This document shows positions 1 to 41,667 of a DNA stretch of 64,000 bases, in pieces. Location of the stretch: positions 3,348,001 to 3,412,000 of the forward strand of contig OX463829.1 in the NCBI GenBank assembly GCA_949825045.1, written 5' to 3'. The position numbers and the translations under genes are program-made. The notes under the pieces are model-generated. The model saw only the letters and a list, made by a program, of their open reading frames with translations, ran no database searches and was not told the origin of the DNA. The stretch is from Argyresthia goedartella (taxonomy: Eukaryota > Arthropoda > Insecta > Lepidoptera > Argyresthiidae). Within the stretch, counting starts at the first letter, position 1. Each line of letters opens with the position of its first letter.

Positions 1-460
1 ATCGAATTGATTCATTCATTCATTCGTATAACTGCTATTTCACAGCATACAAAACTAAAAATCCAATTAATTGAGTTCACGTAAAATTCTAATTACGAAA
101 CAGGGCAATCAATAAAAACCTTCATACCGTTGACGAAACCATCCAAGGAGATATTAATTTACATCTACTTTAGAGAAACATTTCGTAAAACTGTTTTAAT
201 GTAATAAAGTAATCCTTACTTACCCTACAACTTTCGTAGATATGTATATCCCATAAGCTCTCTGAAATAACAACATGCCTGTCTGATTCAAAACCTAAGT
301 TCTATCAACGACTCATGACTGTTTATCATCGGCAGCTTGTTTTACCCCACTTCAGGGCGTAAGTCTCCCCCCCTTTTGTGGGCAACATTACACAAAACTT
401 TTTAGTTGAGGGTACTGTGTGTTTGTAACACAAAGAGTTTTATTCATCGGAGGTTTTTAA
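1..460. other. Non-coding AT-rich DNA, nothing recognised
   Basis: No ORF with family-like features and no obvious repeat boundary. A short TTCA run sits near the left edge. Confidence 0.5.
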
Positions 461-461
461 T

Positions 462-560
462 TCACAATTCACAATTCTTTATCGCACAGAACATTACAAA
501 AATACATTATACACGAAATTAAAAGGCAAAGGCGAGCTTATCTTTCAACAGAGATTTCCT
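462..560 (-). repeat. LINE 3'-end-like fragment (copy 1)
   Basis: Contains TTCTTTATCGCACAGAACAT followed by AAAGGCGAGCTTATCT. A related stretch recurs at 23259-23350 (TTCTTTATTGCAGACA...AAAGGCGAGCTTATCT). The shared pattern looks like a non-LTR retrotransposon 3' end on the minus strand. Clade not assigned. Confidence 0.4.
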
Positions 561-908
561 CCAGCAAACCTATCAAGATAGGATACTTAAAACTGAAAAG
601 AGTAGTCTAGTGTTTTAACTTGAAAATATTGTCAACAGCAACAGAGAGTTTCATTCATCGGAAGTTCTATGGATATCTAGATAATAAAAATTCATTTACA
701 AACAACAATCGTTGCGTAAACTTTACTTACTTTTACTCTTTAATTCATTTATAACTAACCTCATATGTTCGAACCTCTTTGCTTACTTACGCTGCGTTTA
801 ATATAATATTGTAGTGCCCTCTATGTATTTGAATATTTGAATACTTACTAGTTCCTCTACGTGGAACTCTCCAGTTCTTGAACGTTTATATGTATGCGAC
901 TTCGTCGA

Positions 909-1150
909 TACTGGTTCCCACGACACAGGGTATCCTAGTGTAGGGCCAGTCATATTTATTTTTATTTTTTGTTATTACTGTACATATTTACATATACTTA
1001 GCTAATGTAAGATTTGCCTCTTCTGTAAATTGGACCACTGGGGGTTAAGTAAGCCGTAGAAACTCTCAGTGATTGATTTTTAGATCTCTTTTAAAAATTG
1101 GTTGTGTTTTACTAGTACTAATATTACAATATTATTTTCTATAAATAATT
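909..1150. repeat. SINE tail fragment fused to LINE-A 3' UTR relic
   Basis: 909-955 matches the 3' part of the tRNA-headed SINE-B copies (CACGACACAGGGTATCCTAG). It runs straight into 957-1145, a minus-strand copy of the LINE-A 3' UTR also seen at 37655-37800 and, on the plus strand, 59107-59336 (shared block around the GGACCACTG motif). A chimera of two 3' ends, probably from nested insertion. Confidence 0.5.
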
Positions 1151-1159
1151 ACAAGATTA

Positions 1160-1300
1160 TTGGTGGCCGACCCAGGAATAAATGGAGTGATCAGGTGAGG
1201 TCTTGGGACTAGAACTTGAGGGAGACCTCTCAGGATCGGATAGAGAGCAAAGGGACCTTTGTACAGCAGTGGGACATTATGAGCTTCTTATATATATATT
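1160..1300 (+). pseudogene. RTE-like LINE C-terminal relic
   Basis: The + strand reads IGGRPRNKWSDQVR, then after a stop ends near FVQQWDIM. This resembles the common C-terminus of RTE-type endonuclease/reverse transcriptases (GRPxxRWxDDI...AYVQQW). One in-frame stop and short length show a dead 3' fragment. Confidence 0.45.
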
Positions 1301-1308
1301 TTTATCTA

Positions 1309-2700
1309 CACATATCATATACCCTCTTTACTGCGTCCAAAAACGACACGTTACGACCAGCATAATGATAAACTTCTTGGTAAAAACTAATTTTTTATCC
1401 AAATATTGATCATTTCATTTCATTTATTTATTGCATACATGTGGTACATAAGATGTCAAATAACAAATAAAGACCCTAACATGTGCCCTGCTAGGGCATT
1501 GCAAACATAGTTTTAAAATAAAAACTAAAACATAAGATAGTAATCTACTTCCTATGGTACAATATTTTAATCTTATAGAAATCTTTCTTTTCTTTATAAC
1601 AAACTATAAACGTAGTAAAAATAAAAAGTTTATAAAATTTTAACATTTAACAAATTATACTATCTTTGTTGGGTAGGTTCGTTATCATAGAACTCTTCTA
1701 GGTTGTAAAATGTATTGACTATTAGGAATTTATGTAGTGTGTTCTTAAACTCTTTAAAGTTATCTAGGTTTTTTATAGAAGGTGGTAAGTTATTATATAT
1801 TTTTACGCTCATGTTGTAAGGGCCTGATGATACAAATGCTACATTAGAGTCTGTGGCAGCTAATCTAGGTCGAGGTCTAAGGTTTGCTGGGCGTTCGCGC
1901 ATAGGGAACATGTGTAGATGTTTTCTTACAAATAATTATAGTTCTAAAATATAGATCGAAGTTAAGGTGAGGATTTCGTAGGTTTTGAAATATGGTCGAC
2001 AGCTGGTCATTCAGTCTATATTAGCTATAATTCTAACACACTTCTTTTGTAGAACAAAGATGTTGTCTATGTCGACACTCTTTCCCCACAGTACGATGCC
2101 GTATTGAAGACGAGAATGTGAGTATGCATAGTAAGCTTTCAGGGCGGTTTCTAGATCTGTTGCTTTCTTAATTTCGTATAGGGCGTATGAAAACCTAGAT
2201 AATTTAGATTTCAATTTACTGATATGATGTTTCCAGTTGAGATTCGAATCAATGTGAATTCCCAGGAAGCAATAGTTGTTCACACATTCAATTGGCTTGT
2301 TCCTAAATGAAAAGTTTATCTCAAGTGGAGCTCTTTGGTACGGATGAAACTGTATTAGTTTAGTTTTATTAAGGTCAATATTTGTATAAAAATTTGTCAA
2401 ACTATTACATTCAAATTTCGAACGCCGACGCCCGCCTGCGTGCCGCCCCTAGTTTGTCTGTGAAGTTGGTACTACAGAACAAATTAAACAACTGCTGAGC
2501 AATGATCAATGACACAATGCCGGTCGAACATGCGGTTCCTGAACACATCAAAGAGAGCTTATGATATTATGTAGATAAACTAGTGTATGTAACTGTAAAT
2601 AATTAGGCATTAAAACTCCCGAGTGATATTATTATGAAACTCGCCGAAAATGCCCTCCATTATGTAGCAGTCTCATAAACTACTATTAACAGTTACTTAT
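1309..2700. repeat. Interspersed repeat R3, copy 1, split by a LINE
   Basis: 1309-1405 and 2405-2695 are the left and right halves of a repeat that is continuous at 26523-26880 and 61527-62005 (shared blocks CCCTCTTTACTGCGT, CAAATTTCGAACGCCGACG, TTAATGCCCTCCATTATGTA in the intact copies). Here the middle is replaced by a minus-strand LINE fragment. No clean terminal inverted repeats or coding capacity were recognised, so the class is unknown. Confidence 0.5.
1411..2403 (-). pseudogene. 5'-truncated LINE, RT C-terminal region and 3' UTR
   Basis: On the minus strand, 2400-2011 codes for the end of a reverse transcriptase ORF (NNYCFLGIHIDSNLNWKHHI, then YGIVLWGKSVDI) and 1911-1660 codes for its C-terminal tail (KIYNNLPPSIKNLDNFKEF). 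A frame shift lies between them near 1915-2010. The xFLGxxxDxxLxWxxHI pattern is the region just after the RT core in jockey/CR1-type LINEs. The catalytic core, endonuclease and ORF1 are absent. The 3' end falls at a CATTT-rich run near 1411. Inserted inside repeat R3. Confidence 0.7.
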
Positions 2701-2888
2701 GTGTTGATTGGATTAACCCCATGCAGTTCCGTCATTTAAGTAATCTCGAACATTGACATCCCTTTTTAGACAAAGTCACTTTTACATTGTTTTTAAATTG
2801 CTGAAATGGCAATTGCAACACTTCAGAGGTATCTTGCTGTAGTAGAGAATGCTTTGACCTTTGAAAGAATTGCTAACTTTCGCGAGTC
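2700..2888 (-). repeat. LINE-A C-terminal fragment
   Basis: Minus-strand remnant of the same C-terminal coding region seen at 38278-37889 and 58548-59094. Shared are the run AAAGAATTGCTAAC and the segment coding for an SNSFKGQ/PLEI-like tail. It is broken by substitutions and truncated on both sides. Confidence 0.55.
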
Positions 2889-3337
2889 TATGCAATGTAT
2901 GTGCTTCTTAATAAATGTTTAACAAAATATGTTGCAAAACACCTAAGTGCAGACGTAAATGCGTTAACCCAGCGATATAATCTTAGTTAGGAACTCGTTC
3001 GAGACGGCCACGGGACATAGTTTGGGGTAACTTACACGGAAAGCTTGTGAGTACTCAAGTGAAGAACTTAGACTGAGGAATGTTGACAAGTCATTGCTAG
3101 CCAGTTCTTAGTGCATTCCGTGAAAGCACTGAATTTTCTAACAGGAGAAAAAAATATATGTTTTTGTCTATCTAGATTAACCGATAGACGTCATTCTGTT
3201 AAATGCAGTTGTCCGCTTCCAATTTACCATCTTTTGATAGAAAAGGTGAACCAGAGATTTTTCGAGGCTAATCTCTTTGTGTTTTTTTATTCTCTAAGAC
3301 TTTAACAAATATGCCTTATAAAAAAGTGTCTCCATTT

Positions 3338-3445
3338 GGGCTAGCCCCCTGTCACGCGAAATTTCATACCTTGAGTATGGAATCTGGCTAATCGTGGGCA
3401 CTGTGCCTCTGCCACCGTATGGGAAAAGGCGTGACGCTAAGTTTT
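3338..3445 (+). repeat. Interspersed repeat R5 (GGGAAAAGGCGTGACG family)
   Basis: Carries GGGCTAGCCCC and GCCTCTGCCACC...GGGAAAAGGCGTGACGCT. Related copies occur at 27029-27157 (+), 16660-16730 (-), 24705-24770 (-), 35655-35910 (two, -) and partly at 53880-53905. Probably the body of a lepidopteran SINE; no head is visible in this copy. Confidence 0.5.
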
Positions 3446-3521
3446 TGTTTCCCTGTTAAGTCGACAAAACATGTACAAAACAAGTGGTGGACTCATTATA
3501 AAAACAAATAATTGCACCGAC

Positions 3522-3720
3522 TGCATTTTCTTTCGATACTACATACAAACTTATGAATGAACCTGGTTACGTACAGGGAGTTTGAAAGTAGCTGCAACAA
3601 TTACTTTGTAACCTCCATTTGGCGATATGAAATCCAACTCATTGACTTTTCACTATACTACGTCTACGTCACTTCCACATCTGGGACAAATCTAATGTCA
3701 CCATGGTTCTTAAAACCCAT
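3522..3720 (+). repeat. Interspersed repeat R6, copy 1
   Basis: The block starting ACATACAAACTTATGAATG and reading ACCTGGTTACGTAC recurs at 26160-26275 inside another repeat. Class unknown. The rest of 2900-6480 shows no supportable gene; short ORFs there lack recognisable features. Confidence 0.4.
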
Positions 3721-3729
3721 CAATCCCTG

Positions 3730-5860
3730 AGGGCTGTAGCGCATGTTGAACGAAATGGTCAGTCAAACGCTCGAAAAACATTACTCTCCTTCTTGTGCAG
3801 TCGTGTAATTACCTGGCACTCTAAAAGGCCTTTTTGATACTTAAGATGTTCCCAGTTCTGGCAGCACCGGTCTCAATTAAAGTCGATTCGTGTCAGCATC
3901 TAACGAGTTTCAACTTGTAGAGAGAGTGTAGTTTATTTTGATGGCGTGTTCTGGTAAATGTGTCGACAGGGTGGTATGAAGTACTGTTATTGCTTGAAAA
4001 TCCTTTTGTCTATTAACTGAGATAGAATATACAAATAACACTTAAAATACATCCACACAAGTTACGTCAATTTAAATTTAAATTCAATGAAGTTAACAAT
4101 TAATCAACAATATTAAAATAAAACACAACAAGAAACAATTACCCGAATAAAGCACCCCAGGACATAGCCGAGGCAAAGGTTTCCATGTCGCTGGCAGCAT
4201 TTCCCCCTTGCCCAGCCAGGGAGATCCTTCGCATCAGAAATGCCCCAGAGCGGTAGTCAAAACCTCTGTCCCTTAGGCGGCGCCCCAAATCTTTCAACAA
4301 AGATTTTTCCTTGAATCCCCCAAACCCCAGAAGTCTTAAGCGCAAGCGGCACTACAAATGTAGTTGGCTATGAGAGCGGCATATTTTTGGGACTCTGACT
4401 TGCAGCAGACTCGGCAGCTGCTGAGTATACTACAGCTCTTGAGTAAAGCCACAATCACAGGTTAAGTTACCTAAATGAAGTAGTTCTGAAGGTCTAATTT
4501 AGCGCTGCCGGAGGCTTGCGAACTCACATTTTACTCTGTATACAAAACGTGAAAAACTATAAGTTATTTTCAAAATTTTAAGCACCCCCGACATAATACA
4601 TTGAACGTTAAGTCAAAAGTTTGGATGACTTGTTACCTTGCTAGGCTGAAAATGTTGTAATAAAACGTCGCAGGGAAGTCTACTACCATTAACAGAAAAC
4701 CGCATTGAAAATCGTTCATCAGTTTGTGCCAGAGTGCCACAAACAAACACACACACATACAGAGACAGACGATTTAAACTTATAAAGCCCCTCTTTTTCG
4801 TTGTCGGGGGTCAATGACGCTTCGAACTTATAAATCCCTTATTTTCGACTTCGGGGATTAATAAGTAGGTAAATATCATAAGTATCAATGGGGTGGTTCA
4901 CCTCTTCACTTTTTACTTCACAGGATGCCATCATTAGTCATTTCAAGCCGATTCACGCGACACGCCTCATAACTACATGATAGATGTAACAATAATTTTG
5001 GTTTTAACAGCTTGACGATAATCGATATTTGATACTAGCAGGTTAGATTGAGTGCACGTAACAGACAATCGAACAACCTTTATTTCCAGTTTGTTCTACT
5101 AACCTCTGCTATCTGGTCAATCTAGCTGAGTACTAGACTCTACAGAGTATAGCAGAAGGCTATCGTTAAAGTTCTAGTTTTAAGTTCGGGTATGAAACCC
5201 TGAAAACGTGTGACGTGCGAAATCAATCGTATACCTATATATATTAAATCATGGATAACAAAGTTCTAAAGTGTAATATAACAAAACAATAAAATAAATG
5301 TTTACAGAATTATTTTATAGCATTGAAAACAAGATATTTCGTAAAATTTACGACTTTATACTTAGTCAATTATACATAAGTAAATTGTTAATGTTTAGAC
5401 TAGCTAGATATCATCTGTTGTCAGAATCATAAGCGTAGCAGGCAAACCGTGAAATTCTACTAAGAAATCGCGGCTTGCCTGTCGCGCGGGGAATATCCGT
5501 AGCCTGTGAAACCGGCTCATAGTATTAAGCGCATAGAATAAAATATTAGATTAAAATGTAAACAGGGTAAAAGCGGGGGACAGTGGTCACACTTAAACCA
5601 GTCAAGGATTGAGTGGCCGCCTAAGTAATGTTAAGAATAATTATAATTTGTTTGGAATGAATAAATAAATAAAAAATAAAAAATAAGTTGCCAATCTTTT
5701 TATTTTCCCACTTTCAACCACTATTTTTAGGAAACTTACATAGCATTGAGATCTATAAAAATGAACAAAACATTTTTGTAGCATTGTGTTAAGCGATGAG
5801 GGGTTTCTCGAGAACATTCTCGCCGCGCGAACTTTGTGGAAATTAGGTTTTGCGGGAATC
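3730..5860. other. Gene-free repeat-like DNA
   Basis: No coding region recognised. A 68-codon minus-strand ORF at 4139-4345 has no family features. 4740-4860 contains a CACACACA-rich stretch and two similar blocks (AACTTATAAAGCCC and AACTTATAAATCCC) suggesting an old repeat. Confidence 0.4.
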
Positions 5861-5883
5861 TATCAATCAATCAAATGTCTTTA

Positions 5884-5978
5884 TTATTGCAAATATTTAC
5901 ATTTACTTAGCAATCGTAATTTTTTGCCTCTTCTCTATATTGGACCACTGTGGGAGAAGTAAGGCGTAGAAACTACAA
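5884..5978 (-). repeat. LINE-A 3' UTR fragment
   Basis: Contains CTTAGCAATCGTAATTTTTT and GGACCACTGTGGGAGAAG, matching the 3' UTR of LINE-A at 37680-37745 (-) and 59225-59300 (+). No coding part remains. Confidence 0.55.
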
Positions 5979-6489
5979 TGTTCTCCGAAGAGAGAATCTA
6001 AGAGGATTCAAAACATTGCCCGCTTTCTGGTGCAGTCGGTTAAAAAGGAGTTGCAAACAGGTATGATATAAACTTATTACTAAATAATGAAGAAAGTTGA
6101 ATTTCGACAAACTTAATAGATAATAAACGGCGGAGAGGGTTTCGCAAAAATATTTATTTTTTTATGAATGACCTACTCTATTCTTCTTCTTCTTCTAAGA
6201 AATAATCAAATATTTCCTTTACTTGTGCTCTTATAGGTTTGTTGCCAAATTTCTCAATATTAGCTCAACGCAAAGTGCACCGTAGGTTTGGGTTTTCTTG
6301 AAAAATGGGACAGATATGCACATTAACGAACTATTGATCACGTTGATTTAGAAGTTTATTTCTTTTACAGCTGGGGTTTTTTGCCGACCTAAGTATCAAT
6401 TAAATCAGACAAAATCCTATAGATGGCGCAGTAGAAAACCTACACTCAATAGTTAGAAATAGGACACATAAGCAAAAAGCAAAGTATTC

Positions 6490-6623
6490 GTAATACGATA
6501 TTCCAAAGAGTCACGTTTGCGAGATAACTGGAATTTAAGGATCAATGTTCTCAAATATTCGAGTTTCGAGTTCCTTTGCTTTCAATTATCTCGCGAATGT
6601 GACACTTAGAAGTATTATATTAC
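6490..6623. mobile_element. Diverged foldback/TIR MITE
   Basis: The two ends form an imperfect inverted repeat of about 45 bases: GTAATACGATATTCC...GCGAGATAACTGG on the left, and the reverse complement GTAATATAATACTTC...GCGAGATAATTG on the right. The core shared run is GCGAGATAA. No coding capacity. Superfamily and target duplication not clear. Confidence 0.5.
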
Positions 6624-6689
6624 AAACATTTTTTTGTGTATTTATGGGTCTTCTACCTATAGATAATATGTGCGATTCGAAATCATCTT

Positions 6690-9190
6690 ATAGTAGCCCT
6701 TAACGAACTAAGAAATGAAAATCAAGACATAGATGTCATTTGTTTAACTTCATGAGAGCGAACGAACATAAAAATCTTGAGTTAAGTACCTAAATATCAA
6801 GTGGCATATGAAATATCAAGTTTACCAGTAAAAGACAAAATAAGAAAAAAAGAGAACCGCGGCGGCACAACCATTCTAAAAAAATAACTAGAATTTGAAG
6901 AGCTTAGTACAATTAACAGCCTCGCAGTAAACTATAATATTAAATACTGTGCTGTTAGGATATTAGACGTAAAAGTTGACGTAATATGCCTATATAGAAT
7001 ACCGGGAAATCAACACAACAGATTCTTTGAAATCTTAGAAATCGTCCTTCATATTTACGAAAATAAGAAATAAAAATTATCATAGCAGGCGATTACAACA
7101 TAAATAGACTAACCAAAAACATACCAGATAAAAATTTTGAACAATTGCTAGAAACTTATAATTTCTCACTAAGATTAAACGAGCGTACTAGAATAACTTT
7201 CAAAACTAAGACCTGCATCGATAATTTCGCGACAAACTTTATTGATGGTCAAACAAACGTTATTGAATTGGTACTCTTAGATCACAAAACCTCTATTATA
7301 AAAGATCCGGTAAAAAAGGACTAACGAAAACCCCTAAACCTTAATTCGCGAAATAAAGAGACTTCTGCAAAGAAAATATAGCAAAAATCACAAATGCGTT
7401 GAGTTACCTATCGTTTAGTGAAATCGATGAATGCACCGACTCAGGAGATGCTTTCGAAAAGCTAATGGATACAATCACCTTGTTCTTCAAATTATGCTTC
7501 CCGATATGCAGAATAAGACTATCAGCTTTATCTAAACCAGAATCTTACAAAAAGTATAAAAATAAGCTCTAAGAAGAAACGCGAACTATTCTGGAAGGAA
7601 GAAACAAATAAAAAAGAGTTTAAAACATTCACAAAACGGTACAAGAAAATCCTTACTCTAACAACCAAAATCTCAAAACTCGCCCTACATAAAAACTGCC
7701 AAAAATAAATCTAAAGCTACGTGGAAAATCATTCAGAATTTGCAGCGAAATCATAAAAATAACATTAACGAAATTAATCATAATAACGAAATAATATGTT
7801 ACCCAAGACACTTTGCTAAGACATTTAATGATTTCTTTATAGACCAAGCAGAATCTCAAAGTAGCAAGATACCTAATTTCTGACTAACCAAATCTAACCA
7901 AAAATCGATATTCATGGTACCAACAGATGTTACGGAAGTCTTTTATGCGTTATAAATATGTGCTTTTTATAAGGCACTTATCCAGATCGACTTAAAACTT
8001 CTGTAATAAAACCTATTCACAAAGCTGGAGATAAAAATACGTCACTAAATACCGATCAGTAGCTCCCATACCTATAATATGTAAAATCTTTGAACGGGCA
8101 ATACTTAACAGACTAAATTCCTTTCTAAAAACGCTCAACATATTTGTAGATGAACAGAATGCATTTAGAAAAAATAAGTTCACAATATTAGCGTATATGA
8201 CCTCTCAAAACATGTGTATGACAGTATCAACAATAGACAACATATCTCAGGATCTTCATGGCCATGACAAAGGCTTTCGATTTCGCAGACCACAAACTAT
8301 TGCTGGAAAAACTTGAAAGTTTTGGTATTAGTGGTCCAACACAGAATATATTACATTCATACTTACTTTGGTAAGTATGAAATAGAAAACAGTTTTGCAT
8401 TATCAATAGTATGGATAAAACGGGAGCAGATTAAAACCACGCGTCAGACACTAGGGCTGTAGAATACGGAGTACCGTAGGGAAGTATCTTGGGGCCTCTC
8501 CTGTTCCTAGCCTATATAAATGACCTACCAGAAATTTTTCCACATCCTACAGTTTTGTTTGCGGATGACTGTTCCGTTGTCATAAAATGTACAGAGCCAC
8601 TAAACTTCGAACTAGATATAAACAATACATTGAGTGGGCTTGTCGAATGGCAGCTTCAGAATAACAATCTAAAAATAAAACTACAAATAACAAAAATTAT
8701 GCAATTTCATCAAACATAAGCAAACTCACGGAAACTAAACATAAACTTTAGTTACAGTAACTTAGAAATCGTACAAACAATAACATTCCTCGGACTGCAC
8801 CTAGACCAACACTGCGGATGGAAACTGATCATAGAAAAACTGACAAACAGCTTTTGCCATCTAAGGAGATTAACGCAGAGACCACAGGGGCAGCTGTTAC
8901 TTCATATTTTGGATATGTGCATTCTATCGTTAGTTACGGTATCATCTTTTTCGGAAATTCTACTGATAAGGACAAAATATTTAGGCATCAGAAAAATGCT
9001 GGCATAAAAAAGACGCAAAGCTGCAAACCCTACTTCAAAAAATAAGACATTCTAACTTTTCCATGCATATTTATCCTAGAGTGCTTAACGTTCATTAACA
9101 AATACTATCATACACGTTTTATAGAACGAAAAACAATTCACATAAGAAATCTACGTAATAAAAACTATTCTACTACTTCCTTCTCCTAAC
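6690..9190 (+). pseudogene. Heavily decayed LINE with endonuclease and RT traces (LINE-D)
   Basis: Plus-strand fragments keep the order of a jockey/CR1-type ORF2. Endonuclease traces are DIDVICLT near 6730, IAGDYNIN near 7085 and LLDHKTSI near 7275. RT traces are MGPLLFLAYINDL at 8489 and VLFADDCSVVIK near 8555, the FADD catalytic box; a C-terminal segment runs at 8818-9045. Many stops and frame shifts break it, so it is dead. A second fragment of the same family (matching about 8175-8478) is at 41668-41955. Confidence 0.65.
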
Positions 9191-9780
9191 TGCGTGCTAT
9201 ATAGAAATAGCGTTGAAGTAAATGGGTTGAATTGAGTTTTCTTGCCGTATCTTTCTCGTCTTGTGAAGCGGTGTAGCATTGCAATATTAGTATATCTAGA
9301 GTCATAAAATAAAACTATAATAAAATACATATACTGATACTCATTTAAGCTTTAACGATGTCCACTACTCTAAATATGTTTAGATTAAATTTATATTTAA
9401 GATGTATATAATAAGGTTAATATTTGTACACCCAGTACTAGTGGGTACCATAATTTGAAACACTGTAATGAACAAACTTTGAGTAAGGTAAGTTGAGGCT
9501 TCCGGTTGTACAGGAAGGTGTGACCAAACCCAACCTCACTTTAGTATTTGGACAGAAAGTGGCCTAGATATTGCGGCTAAGTTGACTCTGAAACTCTGAC
9601 GATGTTGCGTTGACGTTATCTTGCAAAAAAATATTGGGCCGGTTCTCCATTTCTACGAAACTCCGAATTCTATTATCTATTCTATTATATTCTATAAATC
9701 TATAAAAGTCTCCGACGATGCTTTATGTTATTCATAAGACTAGCCATTTTCGTTCGAGAGTTAGATTTTTAAATCCATGA
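9190..9780. other. Gene-free stretch
   Basis: AT-rich DNA without a recognised gene or repeat. A short TAT/TCT-rich run lies at 9665-9705. Confidence 0.4.
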
Positions 9781-9794
9781 AGGAGGTGAATTAT

Positions 9795-10105
9795 TAAATA
9801 AAAATGGTCAAGTGCGAGTCGAACTCGTGCACGAAGGGTTCCGTACCACCGTACAATGGTAGGGATGGTATGGAGGGAATAGTTTGGATTTTATATAGCA
9901 AGATTGCATTCATAAGTTTTTATGTGGTTTACAGACAAATCAATTATTTTATTCTGTTTTTAGTATTTGTTGTTATATGTCTTACTATCACGGTTCAGGA
10001 GATACAGCCTGGTGACAGACGGACGGACGGACGGACAGCGAAGTCTTAGTAAAGGGGCTAATTTCACTCGTTTTTTGGGTACGGACCCTAAAAAAACGGC
10101 ATGCA
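9795..10105 (-). mobile_element. GGTTCCGTACC-type MITE, copy 1
   Basis: Ends carry GGTCAAGTGCGAGTC...GAAGGGTTCCGTACC and TTTGGGTACGGACCC. The interior holds a CGGA/GGAC tetranucleotide run at 10012-10036 and CAGCCTGGTGACAGACGGAC. The same family occurs at 16784-17330 (+), 25918-26345 (+) and 41085-41215 (-, partial). No coding capacity. Confidence 0.6.
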
Positions 10106-10672
10106 GTGTCGTTTTGGTCCCCAATGCCGTTACTGCTTCGTTTATTGAAAATAACTATAATTATCATCAGCACAATAATCCACTGAATTAAGATAAATTC
10201 TGATGGAAAACACAGTCAGGAAATCTTCATATCTCCTTAGCAGGGCGATAAAATTGGCCCCAAGTCGTTTTGTTTCGTAACTGGCATAACCTTTTTATGT
10301 CAGTGATATTTTTATCGAATTACTTACTTATGCTGTAAAACAACAACAAATAAATAAATAAATAAAGTCATCAAAAACACAGCATTAACTATCAGGTTAA
10401 ACTTGGGCGATTATACCTACACGACATGAGAAGTTATAAGGACAAAACCAATTCCATAAAATATAATTTTAGAACGCGATCCATACAATCACGAGTCATG
10501 ACTTCACCCCCAAACTCTCTGACCTGCCACCCACCGACCTACTACTTAAGAGTGATAGCATCGCCGCCGCGTCCACTTTACAGATCTGCGCAAGAGTTGA
10601 TTCACGTGCGAAAATTATAGTAATCTCGTATCGAGTGAAGTGAATGTGACTGATAAGTGATTGTGAACGGAT

Positions 10673-39811
<29,139 letters not shown>

Positions 39812-40098
39812 CCTAAGAGAGTTCTATAGATAAAGTTAAAGAGATGTTATTAGATATTCAAAGTATTTTAAGTACCTTAATATTAAGTTATATTTCATAA
39901 TTGTAGTATTTGTACGTGTGACCGTAACTCCAGTTTTTGATGGACAACATTACTGAATTGCGCAAAAAATACTGAATTGTGTGATAAATTGTGAGCGACT
40001 AGAATATTAGTTTTGGCTGAAAAAACACTGAATTGTGCAAAAAATTGAGTTTCACTAGAAATCAGAAGAACAGCAACTTGAAAACCTTAATTTGAGCA

Positions 40099-40666
40099 AA
40101 TAAAAATACAACACGAGTGTTGGATATTGTTACTCTTAGAGTCAACCTAACACGAAGGATAAATGAAGCTTCACCCCCTTTCTTTCACCTAACTTGACCT
40201 ACCACTAGTCCACATTGTCTTTATTAGTTGACCAATCAACGAAAATTAGCCGATAAACGTTGGTTAAAACATTCGGTATATTTTTGCACAATTTAGTATT
40301 TTTTTCGCTCATTATCCGTGATTCAGCTGTTCATTGTCATTCGCTCAATGAGTTCTTTATTAGCTCGTTTTATTATTCCCCACTGCACAGTGGCAACCGT
40401 AGATAACTGATAGATAACTGGTATACAAAGAAGCGAATCACAAAAAAGTCACAAACGACTCACTCTCGTTACTGAACACGACTGCGACTCGTTTCCATGG
40501 TTACCATAAACCATGTTAAAATGAATCAAATATTATTAAAATAGCTTCATAGAATATGCTAAGTGTAAGCTAGTGTTGATGAATGAATGATTGGTACCTT
40601 AAAAGTATTTTTACCGAACTGTGATGCCTTTTTTTGTATCTCGAACATTTATTACCGAGAAATAAA
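40099..40666 (+). promoter_or_regulatory. Candidate polyadenylation signals of the host gene
   Basis: AATAAA occurs at 40099-40104 and again at 40661-40666 in a gene-free stretch downstream of the stop at 39811. The second sits just before a T-rich run, as expected for a cleavage site. Which one is used cannot be told from sequence. The repeat segment at 40130-40205 would lie in the 3' UTR if the second is used. Confidence 0.45.
40130..40205 (+). repeat. Interspersed repeat R7, copy 2
   Basis: AGTCAACCTAACACGAAGGA, TTCACCCCC and a following pyrimidine-rich part match 25550-25620 and, in reverse, 63790-63845. Confidence 0.45.
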
Positions 40667-40669
40667 CTG

Positions 40670-41660
40670 TTGATAAATCAAACTTGTTATTTTCTTTCAT
40701 ATTCATAAACAATAGTGCAGCAAAATAAAATTTTAATTGCCCGAGCCTGGAAATTGGAAACACCAAGCTAAATATTGGTGGAAGAATAGTCTTCTGATTG
40801 ATATCCTAAAATTCCCAAAAAAGTAATAATCTTGGGGAAAATCCGGTATCTAGAAAAAACAAATCGGACTAACAAACGAATTTAAAGGACTCAAAAATAT
40901 TAAAACAGAAACGAAAATTGAAGGCTTTGAAGGAGCCCCTAAAATTTGGATGATTTGGTAATTCGTCTCGCAGAAATAGATACGCCATTCGTATGGGAAC
41001 CGTCTTTAATTTATAAAATCTTGTGTTCATCCTCAGTTCATTCATTATTTATTAGATAGAAATACAAACTCCGTGAATATTCTAACTCTCTACCTATCCC
41101 GGTTCATCAGATAAAGCCTGCTGACGTCGGACGGATTGCCGGTCAGACAGCGGAGCCTAAGTAATAGGGTTCTGTTTCGCACCCTTCCCCACCGAAAAAA
41201 CTGGATCTTTAAACTTCAATTCAGGCAGGTCAATGGTTTTTTTTTTCATACAAGTTCACCCCACTATTCTCCCCCTTAGTAAGGATTGTTTTAAAATTGT
41301 ATTCGGTAACTGAGACTGGCAACTATAAACTACCTACCTGCAAAATTTCAGCTTCATATGTAAATTTGTTTTTGACTCTAATACAAACTGTGACCCCATA
41401 TTCCCTCCCTCTAGGGGATGTATTTAGCCAAATCCCATCTTAGTGCTTAAAGGTTAATAATGACTTTTGGTCCAACGGCTTAGGCTGTGCCTTATCTGTC
41501 AGTCACTAAGAATTGGAGATATCCCAGAGCCGCGATTGGTATACAGGATGTAACAGAAACATGACGTCATATTTGAGGGGGCTGTTAAGGACATCATTTT
41601 GATCAACTTTCACTATGAAAGCGATTAGAACAGAGCAAGTTTTATTTTCACCGAATACCT
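40670..41660. other. Mostly unrecognised, with a MITE fragment
   Basis: 41085-41215 is a decayed minus-strand piece of the GGTTCCGTACC MITE family (CGGTTCATCAGATAAAGCC, GACAGCGGAGCCTAAGTAAT, GGGTTCTGTTTCGCACCC). The rest has no recognised gene. Confidence 0.4.
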
Positions 41661-41667
41661 TTAGATG

